Assembly (NCBI RefSeq): GCF_000153485.2
Contig: NC_018721.1
Coordinates: forward strand, 1,426,001-1,490,000
Direction of reading: 5' to 3'
DNA: 64,000 bases
Source of the DNA: Psychroflexus torquis ATCC 700755
GTDB taxonomy: Bacteria > Bacteroidota > Bacteroidia > Flavobacteriales > Flavobacteriaceae
In this document: positions 45,471 to 55,646 of the stretch, piece after piece
How positions within the stretch are numbered: position 1 is the stretch's first letter
Layout of the letters: every line of letters begins with the position of its first letter
The notes under the pieces: model-generated
Told to the model about the DNA's origin: nothing
The model's input: the letters and a program-made list of their open reading frames with translations, nothing else
The model's database searches: none
Translations under genes and position numbers: made by a program

Positions 45471-46551
45471 GGCTCTAGTTTAGGTCTGCGTTGATATTAA
45501 GTTTTCATATCTAGATTCGATTTGATTATACCGTTTCAATGTACCTAGAGCAATTGTTTCTTCCACAAAGGCGTTGGCTCTATCGCTTCTAGACTTTATA
45601 TTTTCCTTTATTCGATACCAATTCATATATTGTTGTAGATATTTTGTTGATACTCCCCAAAAGGTATTTTCAATCCATTTTTTAACTCTATTGTGAGTAG
45701 AATTAACGTGTTGTATGTGATACTTTCCTTTTACTCTTTCTCCTTTTGATGCATTTACGATGTGGAACTCTGTTTCGCTATCTTTGGCAAACCCTTTATA
45801 ACTGTGATGGGCATCGCTACACAATATGGTTATATCCTTTATAACACGTTTACCGATAGCATTTTCTATATCTACTTTTCCTATTCGACCGAGTTTAGCC
45901 ACGCTAAGGTCTAATGTTGATTTTCTATCCTGTGTTACAATTACCGCAACTTGATCTTTACTTATACCTCTCTTTTTAGACTTACCGCCTCTTTTTCTTG
46001 ATTCCCTATCTTTTACCTCCATACCTTTTTCTGATCTTAGGAAAAAGGTTTCGTCACTCTCTGTAATACCTGTAAAGTTGTCTTGGTCATCGTCATTTTT
46101 AGTATCGAATGAAGCTAATATCTTATGACGCCAATCAAAGGCTGTCTTTTTATTGATGCCTAATTCTGAACTTATTTTATCTAAACTTTTTTCTTGAACC
46201 ATAAGACTTAAATAAGATGAAATCATATCCTTTCTTTGAAGTCCCGCCATCCAAGTGCCAGTATATTCAGTAAAGCTTCTATTGCAAGACTTGCACTTAT
46301 AGCGCTGCGAGCCTTTGTCAACTCCAAAACGAACATATTTTTCATGTAAACAATGTGGGCATCCGCCCATTTTATTATCTAAAATATGGCGACGGGAAGC
46401 CCGCTCAACCAATTGATTATGCTCAAGTGAATCTGTAATATCCTTTAACAGATTATCACGATCTAGAGTGGATAGTGATAGTATTTCCTCTTTTAGATTA
46501 TCTATGTTCATAATCTAAATATACATATAATAGCTGTATTAAACTAGAGCC
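45471..46551 (-). mobile_element. IS1595-family insertion sequence
   Basis: 1081 bp with perfect 12 bp terminal inverted repeats GGCTCTAGTTTA (45471-45482) and TAAACTAGAGCC (46540-46551). The flanks TAATGTAT and TTATTTTT are AT-rich but not identical, so a clean 8 bp target duplication is not seen. It interrupts a permease/peptidase gene. Confidence 0.88.
45480..46511 (-). CDS. IS1595-family transposase
   Basis: 343 aa. The N-terminal zinc ribbon CPHC-(~18)-CKSC (about residues 51-76) is followed by FTEYTGTWMAG. The ISXO2-like DDE domain has FTGITESDETFFLRSEKG and VNSTHNRVKKWIENTFWGVSTKYLQQYMNW. It looks complete and may be active. The stop lies in the left inverted repeat. Confidence 0.93.
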   Translation of the reverse strand: MNIDNLKEEILSLSTLDRDNLLKDITDSLEHNQLVERASRRHILDNKMGGCPHCLHEKYVRFGVDKGSQRYKCKSCNRSFTEYTGTWMAGLQRKDMISSYLSLMVQEKSLDKISSELGINKKTAFDWRHKILASFDTKNDDDQDNFTGITESDETFFLRSEKGMEVKDRESRKRGGKSKKRGISKDQVAVIVTQDRKSTLDLSVAKLGRIGKVDIENAIGKRVIKDITILCSDAHHSYKGFAKDSETEFHIVNASKGERVKGKYHIQHVNSTHNRVKKWIENTFWGVSTKYLQQYMNWYRIKENIKSRSDRANAFVEETIALGTLKRYNQIESRYENLISTQT

Positions 46552-47563
46552 TTATTTTTTTAAAATTGACATTAGATAGCTTCCATGTTGTTTTAAGGTT
46601 ATGAATAAAAGAAAAATTTAGTTTTACTTCTGATAATTCCACTTTGGTAAGACTGCCGAAATTACTTTTAGTTGACCTCTTTCCTTTTAGTTTTCTTTTA
46701 AATGAAAAGAATACAGGTTGCTGACTAAAAGAAAAAAACCTGAAAGATATCCCAAAAACTAAAGTAGCAACCATTAACCATAGCAGTCTGTTATAAATAA
46801 TGAATCCTTCAAATGGCAAATCCAAATTATTTTGCTCTGCCACTGTCCAATATTTTGTATAATAATTAACTGCAGATGCTCCAGTTGGGTTTAACAATGC
46901 AGAAAAGGATTCATAATTTGGATTTGTTAGCAAGGTCGCCATTATAATTTGCAATATTAAAAGCACTATAAAGGCAATAAAACCTGCTGTAATATTTCTT
47001 GTGTACGATACAACCGCAAATACAATAGCACCATACAATAAAATATTAGGAAGTAAATACACTAGATAGGTTTTCAAATAGGTCATAAAATTAAAAGCCC
47101 CAACTAGATCTGGATCAATGCCAGGTAGATTAAACCCTATGATTATTCCAATACCAATTATGAAAACGATGCTTGTAACAATGGCGATACCACTAAAAAA
47201 TTTCGCAAATAAATAATTAGCCTTCGTAAATGGATACGAATATAAAAGTTCATGCATTTCACTCTTAAAATCCTTATAAATGGTTACACCGATTATAGAA
47301 GGGAATAAAAAGAATATTAATACTGTTAATGTGTTGTATATGTTATAAACACCTAGTGGAGAATTTACCAATTTTGGTAGACTGCTAGTGACATCAAGAT
47401 TATTGAAAAACCCAGCAATACCTGAGGCTATTCCTATTGAAGCAATAAAAAATATAGTTAAGTAAATATAAAATGAAGGCTTTTTAAACCAGTAGTTTAA
47501 TTCGTATTTGAAAATTGTAGAGAACATGGTCTTATTTTAAAGTATTAAGAAAAAATAGTTGGA

Positions 47564-48451
47564 TTAATCAAGAATGAGTTCATCTTGCTTCAATGCCATA
47601 AAATATACGTCATCTAACTGTGGCTCAGATTCTTTAAAATCGTCACCCGGTTTTTCTGAAGCATATACTCTTACATTGAGGGTATTATCTTGATTATAAT
47701 TTGAGGATAAGACATTGTACATCGTTTCTATTTTCTCTAATTCATCACGTTCAATAATTTTTGTCCAAATCTGACCTCTAATTTCATCAGTAGCTTTTTC
47801 AGGAGTCGTATGTTTTAGAATTCTTCCACCATTTAAAATGGCCATTTCATTGCACAGCTCTTTAACATCTTCAACAATATGCGTAGAGAAAATAACGGTG
47901 CTATTGGTGCCAATTTCACGCAATATGTTTAAAAACCGATGTCTTTCCGCAGGGTCTAATCCGGCTGTAGGTTCATCTACAATTATTAACTTTGGATTGT
48001 TTAATAGCAGCTGTGCGATACCAAAACGTTGTTTCATCCCTCCTGAATAGCCTGCAACATACTTTTTACGCACGTCATACAGATTGGTGATTTCTAGTAC
48101 TTCTTTTACTAATTTTTGCCTGTCTAATTTCGAACTGACTCCTTTTAAAGTTGCAAAATAATCCAGTAAAGCTTCCGCAGACATTTTTGGATAGACACCA
48201 AATGATTGGGGCAAATAGCCTAATATTTTCCGTAGAGATAGATGCTCTTTTAAAACATTAATATCTCCAAAAGTTATTGATCCAGCATCAGGGCTTTGCA
48301 AGGTTGCAATGGTTCTCATTAGGGATGATTTTCCCGCACCATTTGGCCCTAAAAGTCCAAACATTCCCGAACCAATTTTAAGGTTTATATCGTCAATGGC
48401 TTTTACTCCATTTTTATAGGTTTTTGATAAGTTATTAATGACTAATTCCAT
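47564..48451 (-). CDS. ABC transporter ATP-binding protein
   Basis: 295 aa. Walker A GPNGAGKS, signature YSGGMKQR, Walker B LIIVDEPTAG, H-loop STHIVED. It should power the permease/M1 protein just downstream (36 nt), which is now split by an IS. The C-terminal ~80 residues resemble the regulatory part of ABC-2 exporters (NatA type). Confidence 0.93.
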   Translation of the reverse strand: MELVINNLSKTYKNGVKAIDDINLKIGSGMFGLLGPNGAGKSSLMRTIATLQSPDAGSITFGDINVLKEHLSLRKILGYLPQSFGVYPKMSAEALLDYFATLKGVSSKLDRQKLVKEVLEITNLYDVRKKYVAGYSGGMKQRFGIAQLLLNNPKLIIVDEPTAGLDPAERHRFLNILREIGTNSTVIFSTHIVEDVKELCNEMAILNGGRILKHTTPEKATDEIRGQIWTKIIERDELEKIETMYNVLSSNYNQDNTLNVRVYASEKPGDDFKESEPQLDDVYFMALKQDELILD

Positions 48452-48506
48452 GAGTATTCGTTTTTATATTGATGACTATTATAAATAGAGAAGGCGCTAA
48501 TAATTA

Positions 48507-48830
48507 CTACTTTAGAGTAGTTAGTTTCACCGCAGTTCCATAAGCAAGAATTTCCGATGCTGTGTCCATTACAGATGACGTTGTCAATCGTACATTGACA
48601 ATGGCATCGGCTCCTTTTCTTTGCGCATATATGATCATTCTATCTATAGCTTGTTCGCGCGCTTCATTTAGCAAAGATGTATAGGCTTCAAGTTCTCCTC
48701 CCACTATACTTTTTAGTCCTGAGAAAATGTCCTGCCCAAGGTGTTTCGCTCTTACGGTACTCCTTTTTGCAATACCTAGTATTGTAGTAATCTCTTTATT
48801 TGATATTTTATCTGTTGTTGAAATAATCAT
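48507..48830 (-). CDS. YbjQ-family (UPF0145) protein
   Basis: 107 aa. TTDKISNKEITTILGIAKRSTVRAKH at the start, ARLTTSSVMDTASEILAYGTAV-like end. The YbjQ family forms pentamers and has an unclear role, sometimes called heavy-metal-binding. It lies between the two ABC clusters on the same strand. Confidence 0.9.
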   Translation of the reverse strand: MIISTTDKISNKEITTILGIAKRSTVRAKHLGQDIFSGLKSIVGGELEAYTSLLNEAREQAIDRMIIYAQRKGADAIVNVRLTTSSVMDTASEILAYGTAVKLTTLK

Positions 48831-48907
48831 AATTTTAAATGTATAGGTTTAAATTTTTAGACAAGGCTTCGCCAATAGCAGACCAATTTTTTGTGTTTAA
48901 TCACCTT

Positions 48908-49549
48908 TTATAGATCCTTCTTTCGGAAATGTGCTATTGAATGGAAAAATGAAAATGAAAATAGAGTCAGCGCTATTATAGATAGGCCAAGAGGCTGGTT
49001 AAAATCTTCAATGACAAAACCCATAGTACGTTGTAATATCGTTTGAAGAAGCTGGGGAAATAATATCGAAAAGAGATAAAACCCCATAGCTACCATAAAG
49101 CTGAAACGAAAATAGGCAAAGTAAAAAAGAGCCAGGCCAATCAACAGATTCATCCAAGCAAAAACAATTATGTCTATGCTCAATGCATACTTTGGGTCGG
49201 CATCTAGACTAGTCAATAACAGATGATAAACAATAATATATATCAATAAATTGATCGTTATAATAGCTATAGAAATTAGAAATCGAGCGATCACCATCTC
49301 TTTTCTTGTAAGGGGTAAACTAGCTGTATGATTTCTTACTGCCTTATTTTTAAGTTCAGGCAAAAACGGTACAATTACCGTAAGAATGATAAAGGAGGTA
49401 ACCCCTGAGGTAAACATTCGTGACAAGTTGGTATTGATGAAAATCATAAACATTCCCATGGTCAATGCCATAAGAGAAACTCCTAATATACGTGTACGGT
49501 ATACCCTAAAATCTCTTGAAACCAGCTTTAAAATTATTTGAAGGTTCAT
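48908..49549 (-). CDS. ABC-2 type permease, small subunit B
   Basis: 213 aa with six membrane helices. It begins MNLQIILKLVSRDFRVYRTR and has ASLPLTRKEMVIARFL, the intracellular coupling segment of ABC-2 permeases. Its start overlaps the stop of the previous gene by 4 nt. It is the last gene of the GntR/ABC operon. Confidence 0.85.
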   Translation of the reverse strand: MNLQIILKLVSRDFRVYRTRILGVSLMALTMGMFMIFINTNLSRMFTSGVTSFIILTVIVPFLPELKNKAVRNHTASLPLTRKEMVIARFLISIAIITINLLIYIIVYHLLLTSLDADPKYALSIDIIVFAWMNLLIGLALFYFAYFRFSFMVAMGFYLFSILFPQLLQTILQRTMGFVIEDFNQPLGLSIIALTLFSFSFFHSIAHFRKKDL

Positions 49550-50241
49550 ATATCTTTCTTTTTAAAAATTTTGGTAGATAAAACTGTTGACCCTTTCATC
49601 ATCAAGATAGTGAAAGCTGTAACTACAATTAATAAGGCCCACTTATTTTGATTTAATATCCAAGATATTCCTTCTGGATACCCATTCCATGAATGGTTGT
49701 AGTTGGCCATTAATACTACAAAAATCACGAATAGAATAAACTGTAATACACTATGAATAGCAACTCCTTTCATCAAACCAAACTTAAAGTAAATCGGGTA
49801 CGAGTAGCTTTTGAACAGTAATAGTATCATAAATGCAGATATCCATATGATTGGGTTATTGATGATTTCCAATTCAGGATTTCCTAATCCTCCATGGAAA
49901 TACACCACAACTTGGACGCCAAGAAAATGTAGAACTAATGCAAGTGCCAATTGCACAATAGAGCTTGTATACTTGGCTACTACAATCTGATTTCTTGTGA
50001 CTGGCAGACTGATACAAAATTCATTCATTTTGTACATTTCATCAATCATCATAAACACTAAGGATACAGCACTACTGCTCAATAGTACTACAACAAAATA
50101 AATGACCAGCTCAGGATCTGCGCTACCATTTTCTTCAATCATATGGTATATAAACAACAGGCTTATGCAAAAAAGGATTGCTAAACTAACTAATTGATAT
50201 AACCAATTTGCCCGAAAATCTTTAAGGATTAGCTGTAGCAT
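49546..50241 (-). CDS. ABC-2 type permease, small subunit A
   Basis: 231 aa with six membrane helices; it contains FCISLPVTRNQIVVAKY, like the partner permease. It follows the ATPase gene by 1 nt, and the next permease overlaps it by 4 nt. Substrate unknown; related YtrABC systems respond to cell-wall antibiotics. Confidence 0.85.
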   Translation of the reverse strand: MLQLILKDFRANWLYQLVSLAILFCISLLFIYHMIEENGSADPELVIYFVVVLLSSSAVSLVFMMIDEMYKMNEFCISLPVTRNQIVVAKYTSSIVQLALALVLHFLGVQVVVYFHGGLGNPELEIINNPIIWISAFMILLLFKSYSYPIYFKFGLMKGVAIHSVLQFILFVIFVVLMANYNHSWNGYPEGISWILNQNKWALLIVVTAFTILMMKGSTVLSTKIFKKKDI

Positions 50242-50242
50242 T

Positions 50243-51112
50243 TTATGAATTCTTTTTTAGTTCTAAATTGGTATAAAACATAATATCTTCTAAACTAGCT
50301 TTCTCATAGAGTACCTTCTTTTCAAATATGCGCTCTGTAAGCACTCTATTTCGGCTAAGCGCTTCAAAGCCATATGCTCCTGTTCTAATGCCAACAAAAC
50401 TCTTTCTAGTTTCATCGTCTAACAAATCATTGTCGCCTTTTACAATAACATACTGCTCAAAGACATCATCCTTCGTTTTAGAAAAAACTAGCTTTCCGTC
50501 ATGGATATAGGTTATAAAATCGGCCACTTGTTCTATATCTGTTGTAATATGCGATGAAAATAAAATCGACTTATTTTCATCTTGCATTAGTTCCCTTAAA
50601 AAATCAAGTAGCTCTCTCCTCACCACAGGATCCAAACTAGAAGTAGGCTCATCCATTATAATAAAGTCGGCGTTATGGGATAATGCAATTGCTATGGAGC
50701 TTTTCATCGCCATTCCTTTTGAAAATTTCTTTAATTTTTTGTTTAGAGGTAGGTTGAAACGATGCACAAGATCTTTGAATGCTGCCTCGTCCCAGTTTTC
50801 ATAAAAAGGGGCCACTGTATTTTTGAATTGCTTTAAATTGAGGTGTTCATAATGAATAGGAGTATCATAGACGAAACCTATTCTTTTCTTTATTTCTACT
50901 TCAAATTTTTGATGGTCTTTCTCAAAAATTTTAATCTCACCATGTTCCTTCATTACAAGATTCATAATCATCTTTATGATGGTGGTTTTCCCAGCACCAT
51001 TTGGTCCGATTAGGCCCATTATATATCCTGTAGGTAATGAAAAGGACACGTCATCTAAGCAGAAATCGCCATAATCTTTAGATACTCCCGATACTTCTAA
51101 TATATTACTCAT
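50243..51112 (-). CDS. ABC transporter ATP-binding protein (YtrB-like)
   Basis: 289 aa. Walker A GPNGAGKT, signature FSKGMAMKS (degenerate LSGGQ, typical of this subgroup), Walker B FIIMDEPTSSLDP, H-loop SSHITTDIEQ. It is encoded 15 nt after the GntR regulator and 1 nt before the first permease. Confidence 0.93.
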   Translation of the reverse strand: MSNILEVSGVSKDYGDFCLDDVSFSLPTGYIMGLIGPNGAGKTTIIKMIMNLVMKEHGEIKIFEKDHQKFEVEIKKRIGFVYDTPIHYEHLNLKQFKNTVAPFYENWDEAAFKDLVHRFNLPLNKKLKKFSKGMAMKSSIAIALSHNADFIIMDEPTSSLDPVVRRELLDFLRELMQDENKSILFSSHITTDIEQVADFITYIHDGKLVFSKTKDDVFEQYVIVKGDNDLLDDETRKSFVGIRTGAYGFEALSRNRVLTERIFEKKVLYEKASLEDIMFYTNLELKKNS

Positions 51113-51127
51113 TGTAATTGTGTTCTA

Positions 51128-51508
51128 TTATTCATTATTATCATGATAAAGGATGGATAACATTTCCTGAAGTTCTGCAAAGGTAATCCCCAATTTCAGT
51201 GCTTCTGTAACTGTTTCTTCCATCATATCTTCAATGGATTTCATTTTCTTCTCTCTCAGTAATTCTTTGTTTTGGATGGCGACAAAAGTTCCTTTTCCGC
51301 CTACCACATCTATAAACCCTTCTTTTTCCAACTCTTCGTAAGTGCGCTTGGTCGTAATTACGCTTATATGAAGTTCTTTAGCCAACTTTCGAATGGACGG
51401 TAAACCATCTCCCTCTTTCAAATCACCTGCTATTATTTGGGCTTTTATCTGCTGACCTATCTGTTGATAAATCGGTTGAGATGATGCATTTGAAATTATT
51501 ATTTTCAT
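51128..51508 (-). CDS. GntR-family regulator (YtrA type)
   Basis: 126 aa. The winged helix at about 10-75 (PIYQQIGQQIKAQIIAGDLKEGDGLPSIRKLAKELHIS) is followed by a short helical dimer domain, as in YtrA-type GntR proteins. It is the first gene of the operon with the YtrB-like ATPase and two permeases and probably represses it. An AT-rich inverted-repeat-like region (ACAGTTAATAGTGTATATACTGT, about 51545-51567) just upstream could be its operator. Confidence 0.92.
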   Translation of the reverse strand: MKIIISNASSQPIYQQIGQQIKAQIIAGDLKEGDGLPSIRKLAKELHISVITTKRTYEELEKEGFIDVVGGKGTFVAIQNKELLREKKMKSIEDMMEETVTEALKLGITFAELQEMLSILYHDNNE

Positions 51509-51699
51509 TTATCTACTGTTACTTTATCAATATAATTGTTAATACAGTTAATAGTGTATATACTGTACATATACAAATATATAAAATTATTTGAATTATT
51601 GATGTTTAAAATAAAAAAAAGCAGGGGGAAAACCAAAAAAGCTTGCTATAAACATCGTTAGAAATAAGATTTTATCAGTCAGCTGTCGCAAGATGATGT

Positions 51700-52538
51700 G
51701 TTTGTTTTGTAGGACTTTAGAATTTGTGCGTCTTAAAGGAATGATCACACAAGTAGGCAACTCTTCCAGAAAAAATAGGGTAACAAGCTGGATGGGAAGC
51801 CGCATGCCGCTTACTTCTCAATGAGGTGAGTTGCTGCCTGAAGTCAAGTCCTTAAAAGATGTTAAAGCAAGGCAACATCAAGAAAATATCGTACCTCAAA
51901 ATCATGAATTCTTAATAGAGACTTTCGAAACCCGAGGATATCATTTGGTATTTTATCCTTTTAAAGGAAGATTGGTCCACATGGCAATGGCTGGACTAAT
52001 TGCTTACCGCATTAGTTTATTGCAACCTATACGCTTCTCACTGGCCTATAACAATTATGATTTTGAGATTTTAAGCAATTAAGAATTTGACATGCAAAAT
52101 GTGCTGGACAATAACCTCATTACTGCAGATATGATTTTGGAAGATCTAGAAACCAGTGTCAAGGCTACAGAGCTCGCCAAAATAAAATTTAGGGATATCT
52201 CTATTATCGCAGGACTGGTCTTTGGAGGTTATGCCAACAAAGCGATCCAGATAAAACACCTACAAAGCAGCAGTGAGTTATTATTTGAGGTCTTTAGAGA
52301 TAATGAACCAGATATTCTGCTTTTTAGACAGGCCTATATAGAAACCTACGAACAAGAAATTGAGAAATACCGATTGCGAGAAGCTTTTGAACGTATAGAA
52401 AATCAAACCATCGTCTGGAAAGCCTGCAAACAACCTATACCTTTTTCTTTTTCTTTCCCTATCTTCACTGACCTCTTGCGCGAAAAATTAAGCAGTGAAA
52501 AACTAACCGATCGCATCAAAAGGATGAAATCAATTTAG
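51700..52538 (+). pseudogene. C-terminal fragment of a ligase-associated Lhr-type DNA helicase
   Basis: One frame reads LEFVRLKGMITQV, then SWMGSRMPLTSQ and a stop (51822-51824), then LPEVKSL ... FLIETFETRGYHLVFYPFKGRLVHM, AYNNYDFEILSN and a stop (52080-52082), then LEDLETSVKATELAKIKFRDI up to RLREAFERI and LREKLSSEKLTDRIKRM. These are the last ~280 residues of the ~800 aa DEXH helicase that normally accompanies the ATP-dependent ligase. The helicase motor domains are missing and two stops break the rest. Confidence 0.85.
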
Positions 52539-52600
52539 GAATAATTGTTGTTACCATGATTTACATTCCTTAAGTTTGTTACAAAAATAAAATATACGTC

Positions 52601-54145
52601 ATGTTTTTAAATTATAATATTGTGAAATTACTATTTATGTTATTATTCACCGCATTTGCAACTGCGCAGACTTATGACACAGTAAATTTCCAAAACCCTA
52701 CAGGACGTCAAAATATTGATTATAATAATGAGATGCAAAAAGGAATGCGTGTTTTAAAAAGAACAGATGGATCCCTTATTCTAGGTGGTCGTAGCGGATC
52801 CAACGCAAACATTATGAATGACTTTTTGCTTATTTGTGTCAATCAAGATGGTACTAGATGTTCCGATTTTGGAATAAACGGTGTTCAAGATGATTCAGGT
52901 TTTTTCATTTCTACTGTATATGACTATGCGATCCAAAATGACGACAAAATTATTATATCGTCTAACTTTAATAGTGATTTAAATGTGATACGTTTGAATA
53001 GTGATGGCAGCAGGGATGTTACCTACGGCAACAACGGAATAGTAACGATACCAACTCCTTCAGACGCGATAGGTTTTGCTGGAAATGGAAAAATTTTTAC
53101 TTTAAATGATGATAAAGTTATCGCAGTGTTGAACTACAGGTTTTCGGTTTCTCCCTCTCGATACAAAACTGCAGTCTATAAAATAAACACGACAGGTGTT
53201 GTAGATAACTCCTTTGGTACATCTGGCATGCTCAGTTTAGATTACGGTGGTTTCTCAAGCTTTTGCAGTGATCTATTTCAATCGGGAACATCTCTACATT
53301 TACTTTCGGGAGGTATCCCTAGCGTTGGAACAGGTAGAGTAACACATCTACAAAAAATAGACTTAAATGGAGTACCTGATAGCACTTTTGGTATGAATAG
53401 TATTCTTGAAATCTCAAACGTAAACTTGAGTGCTGCAATTGACATTAAAGGCTCGACAATCGCTCTTTGTGGTTTAGGTTTAACTGTGGGACTCTTCGAT
53501 AGTACAGGCAGCCCTATTTCATCGTTTGGTGCCGAAGGAGTCGAAGTTTATAATATCACAAACGGGCAAGATTTTGGGCGAGATATAATCATACAGCCTG
53601 ATGGTAAATTATTAGTTTTATTTAGAGGAAGAATGGGAACTGTAGGAGAAGACGGATTATTAATGCGTTTACTTGCCGATGGCACTTTAGATACTAGTTT
53701 TAATGATCCTATTAGTAGCACTGAACCAGGAGTGTTCTCCATGAGCATAGGATTAGGGAATAATTCACAAGATAACATGTTGTTAACAGACGATGGAACC
53801 TTATTTGTTATAGGATATGCTAACTTTTTTAACCCTACTGGATTTGATATAATAATTAGTAAATTACTAATTCTAGACGGTACTTTGAGCACAACGGACG
53901 TTTTAAGTAATAAAGTTAGGATATATCCCAATCCTGTAAATGACCTATTAAATTATGAAGGTATTGAGGACATTAGTAAAATTAACATATTTGACTTGAC
54001 CGGTAGAAAATTACTTACTTCTATTCCTAATCAACAACAGTTTATAAATCTAACTTCCTTAGCTATTAAAAATGGCTTGTATATAATCCAATTCGAAACA
54101 TTAAAAGGCTTTATTACTAAGAAATTTTTAAAATCTAATTTATAA
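52601..54145 (+). CDS. Secreted beta-propeller-like protein with T9SS sorting domain
   Basis: 514 aa. Signal peptide ends ...LFTAFATAQ. The middle part has repeated blocks like DGSRDVTYGNNGIVTIPTP, VDNSFGTSGMLSLDYGG and PDSTFGMNSIL, the delta-60 repeat type of beta-propeller. The C-terminal ~75 residues (VRIYPNPVNDLLNYEG, INIFDLTGRKLL, LKNGLYIIQF-like end, KKFLKSN) are a type A sorting domain for type IX secretion. It would be surface-bound or released. No partner genes are nearby. Confidence 0.92.
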   Translation: MFLNYNIVKLLFMLLFTAFATAQTYDTVNFQNPTGRQNIDYNNEMQKGMRVLKRTDGSLILGGRSGSNANIMNDFLLICVNQDGTRCSDFGINGVQDDSGFFISTVYDYAIQNDDKIIISSNFNSDLNVIRLNSDGSRDVTYGNNGIVTIPTPSDAIGFAGNGKIFTLNDDKVIAVLNYRFSVSPSRYKTAVYKINTTGVVDNSFGTSGMLSLDYGGFSSFCSDLFQSGTSLHLLSGGIPSVGTGRVTHLQKIDLNGVPDSTFGMNSILEISNVNLSAAIDIKGSTIALCGLGLTVGLFDSTGSPISSFGAEGVEVYNITNGQDFGRDIIIQPDGKLLVLFRGRMGTVGEDGLLMRLLADGTLDTSFNDPISSTEPGVFSMSIGLGNNSQDNMLLTDDGTLFVIGYANFFNPTGFDIIISKLLILDGTLSTTDVLSNKVRIYPNPVNDLLNYEGIEDISKINIFDLTGRKLLTSIPNQQQFINLTSLAIKNGLYIIQFETLKGFITKKFLKSNL

Positions 54146-54504
54146 GTAAGCTTTCTCTGTATGTAGACAGGCATTCATTTTGGTAAAGTCTAATTTATAT
54201 TCTGATATCTCTTATTGATTAAAATTTAAACTTTCTTCACTTGTATAAATAGACATTTATACAAGTCTATGCCCTTTTCTAGTCTTCACACCTATCCATC
54301 ATATTTCTTCTTTGAACCGCTACTTGACTTCTAAAACTCATCCTGTTTTCATGTGCTTTGTTACTTATGCGTCCATATCTGGTGATGATATCAAATCTAT
54401 CTACTGCGATCTCCCAAAACTTATTACTAGCACCTTATGCAAATTCGTGGCGTTTGAAAGAAAAGTAATTGGTAGTTTTAGGACTCTCTACCCCCACAAG
54501 TTTA
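54146..54504. other. Gene-free stretch
   Basis: No ORF or RNA I can support. It contains a perfect 12 bp inverted repeat with a 4 nt loop (ACTTGTATAAAT at 54239-54250, AGAC, ATTTATACAAGT at 54255-54266), about 95 bases after the T9SS gene, with no following T-run; it could be a weak terminator or operator. Confidence 0.5.
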
Positions 54505-54712
54505 ATACCGATTTGAACCTATAATGTCACCACGAATCGTTTTACCGATACAAATTCGGCACAGGCTTTTTCGCCTGGTTTTTATCAAAAATAATCGCTG
54601 TAGCTAAGGCAATACTAATTATTTTTAACTTGAATCAATCAAAAGACCTGTGCTGAACTACGTCGTAGTATAACTCAATTTATATATATGCCTTATAAAT
54701 TTAATTTGGTAT
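54505..54712. repeat. MITE copy 3
   Basis: 208 bp, diverged: ATACCGATTTGAACCTATAA at the left, TTTAATTTGGTAT at the right. It contains CCTGTGCTGAACTACGTCGT and the AAAATAATCGCTGTAGCTAAGG hairpin arm. Confidence 0.78.
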
Positions 54713-54824
54713 TAGTTGATAACTAGTAGAACAACCCATACATAAAAAACTACAGTTCGGAAATTAAAAATATGCTAAAGGAGCTTTTTCCCCTAGTTTT
54801 GAACAACTTAATTAAACTTGAAAA

Positions 54825-55466
54825 ATGGAAAACACGATACAGGTTTTAATTTATATTCATGCAACATTTGGCGGGGTTGCTTTGCTTGCTGGTTTAGTAT
54901 CTACAATTGCAAAAAAAGGGAAAACAATTCATAGGAAATTTGGATTAATTTTCTTCTATTCCATGATGTTATCTGGAATAATAGCTATGATAGTCGCTGT
55001 TTTGCCCAATCACGAAAGTCCATTTTTATTTGCTGTCGGAATTTTTAGTTTATATTTTGTTTTAACGGGGAATAGAGCTTTGAAATTCAAAAGAAGAAAT
55101 CCTGATTTGAAGATTGATAAATGGATATCCATCAGTATGATTATAACTGGATTTTTAATGATTACACTACCTATTATACTTACAAATAGTATACATATAG
55201 TTTTGGTAGTATTTGGAATAGTTGGGATGATTTTTTCAATTAAAGATTTAGTATTGTATAAAAATCCTGATCGATTGAGAAAAGGATGGTTAAAAATGCA
55301 TTTAGGTAAAATGCTAGGGGGGTATATTGCTGCAACGACGGCATTTGTTGTAGTGAATCAATTTTTTCCGAGTTTTTATGGTTGGTTTATTCCTGGGGTT
55401 ATTGGTGGACTTGTAATAGCATACTGGTCTAGAAAAATAAATAAAAAAACAGTTTCTAGAGAATAA
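54825..55466 (+). CDS. Membrane protein (DUF2306-like)
   Basis: 213 aa with about seven hydrophobic segments. ATFGGVALLAGLVSTIAKKGKTIHRKFG at the N-terminus, with a histidine at HRKFG, and LRKGWLKMHLGKMLGGYIAATTAF later, match the DUF2306-like group. Function unknown. Sequence just after its stop (AATAACTCAGCATATCGCC ... GGCTATATAG) resembles a degenerate short attC-like site. Confidence 0.7.
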   Translation: MENTIQVLIYIHATFGGVALLAGLVSTIAKKGKTIHRKFGLIFFYSMMLSGIIAMIVAVLPNHESPFLFAVGIFSLYFVLTGNRALKFKRRNPDLKIDKWISISMIITGFLMITLPIILTNSIHIVLVVFGIVGMIFSIKDLVLYKNPDRLRKGWLKMHLGKMLGGYIAATTAFVVVNQFFPSFYGWFIPGVIGGLVIAYWSRKINKKTVSRE

Positions 55467-55646
55467 CTCAGCATATCGCCAGCCAGCAGTGTGCTACCTT
55501 TTCTGTATGATCCAAGGCTATATAGTATCTAATCGGAAATTAAAAACTCTTAAAAATTTTCTTAAAATCGTTTTCTTTTATTTTAGTTTGTGAGTTTTTG
55601 TCTGTATGCAGCAGCAATTATACATTCACAGAACAAGCAATTAAAA

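Larger units (their letters stand above)
42761..47527 (-). pseudogene. ABC permease / M1 aminopeptidase fusion gene split by an IS1595 element
   Basis: The N-terminal part (46552-47527) has six membrane helices beginning MFSTIFKYELNYWFKKPSFY. The C-terminal part (42761-45470) has further helices and an M1 peptidase with the zinc motif HEVAHQWWAHQ followed by a Glu in TESISDYVRL. Together they give the ~1200 aa permease/M1 fusion known in Bacteroidota ABC systems. The IS (45471-46551) adds a stop after KKIR. The C-terminal part could still be translated from Met at 45415 (884 aa), keeping the peptidase but losing half of the permease. The upstream ATPase gene is intact. Confidence 0.85.

Noticed and set aside
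54312..54524. 70-codon open frame
   Set aside because: No family, unusual composition, overlaps the edge of a MITE, and no promoter or neighbour supports it.
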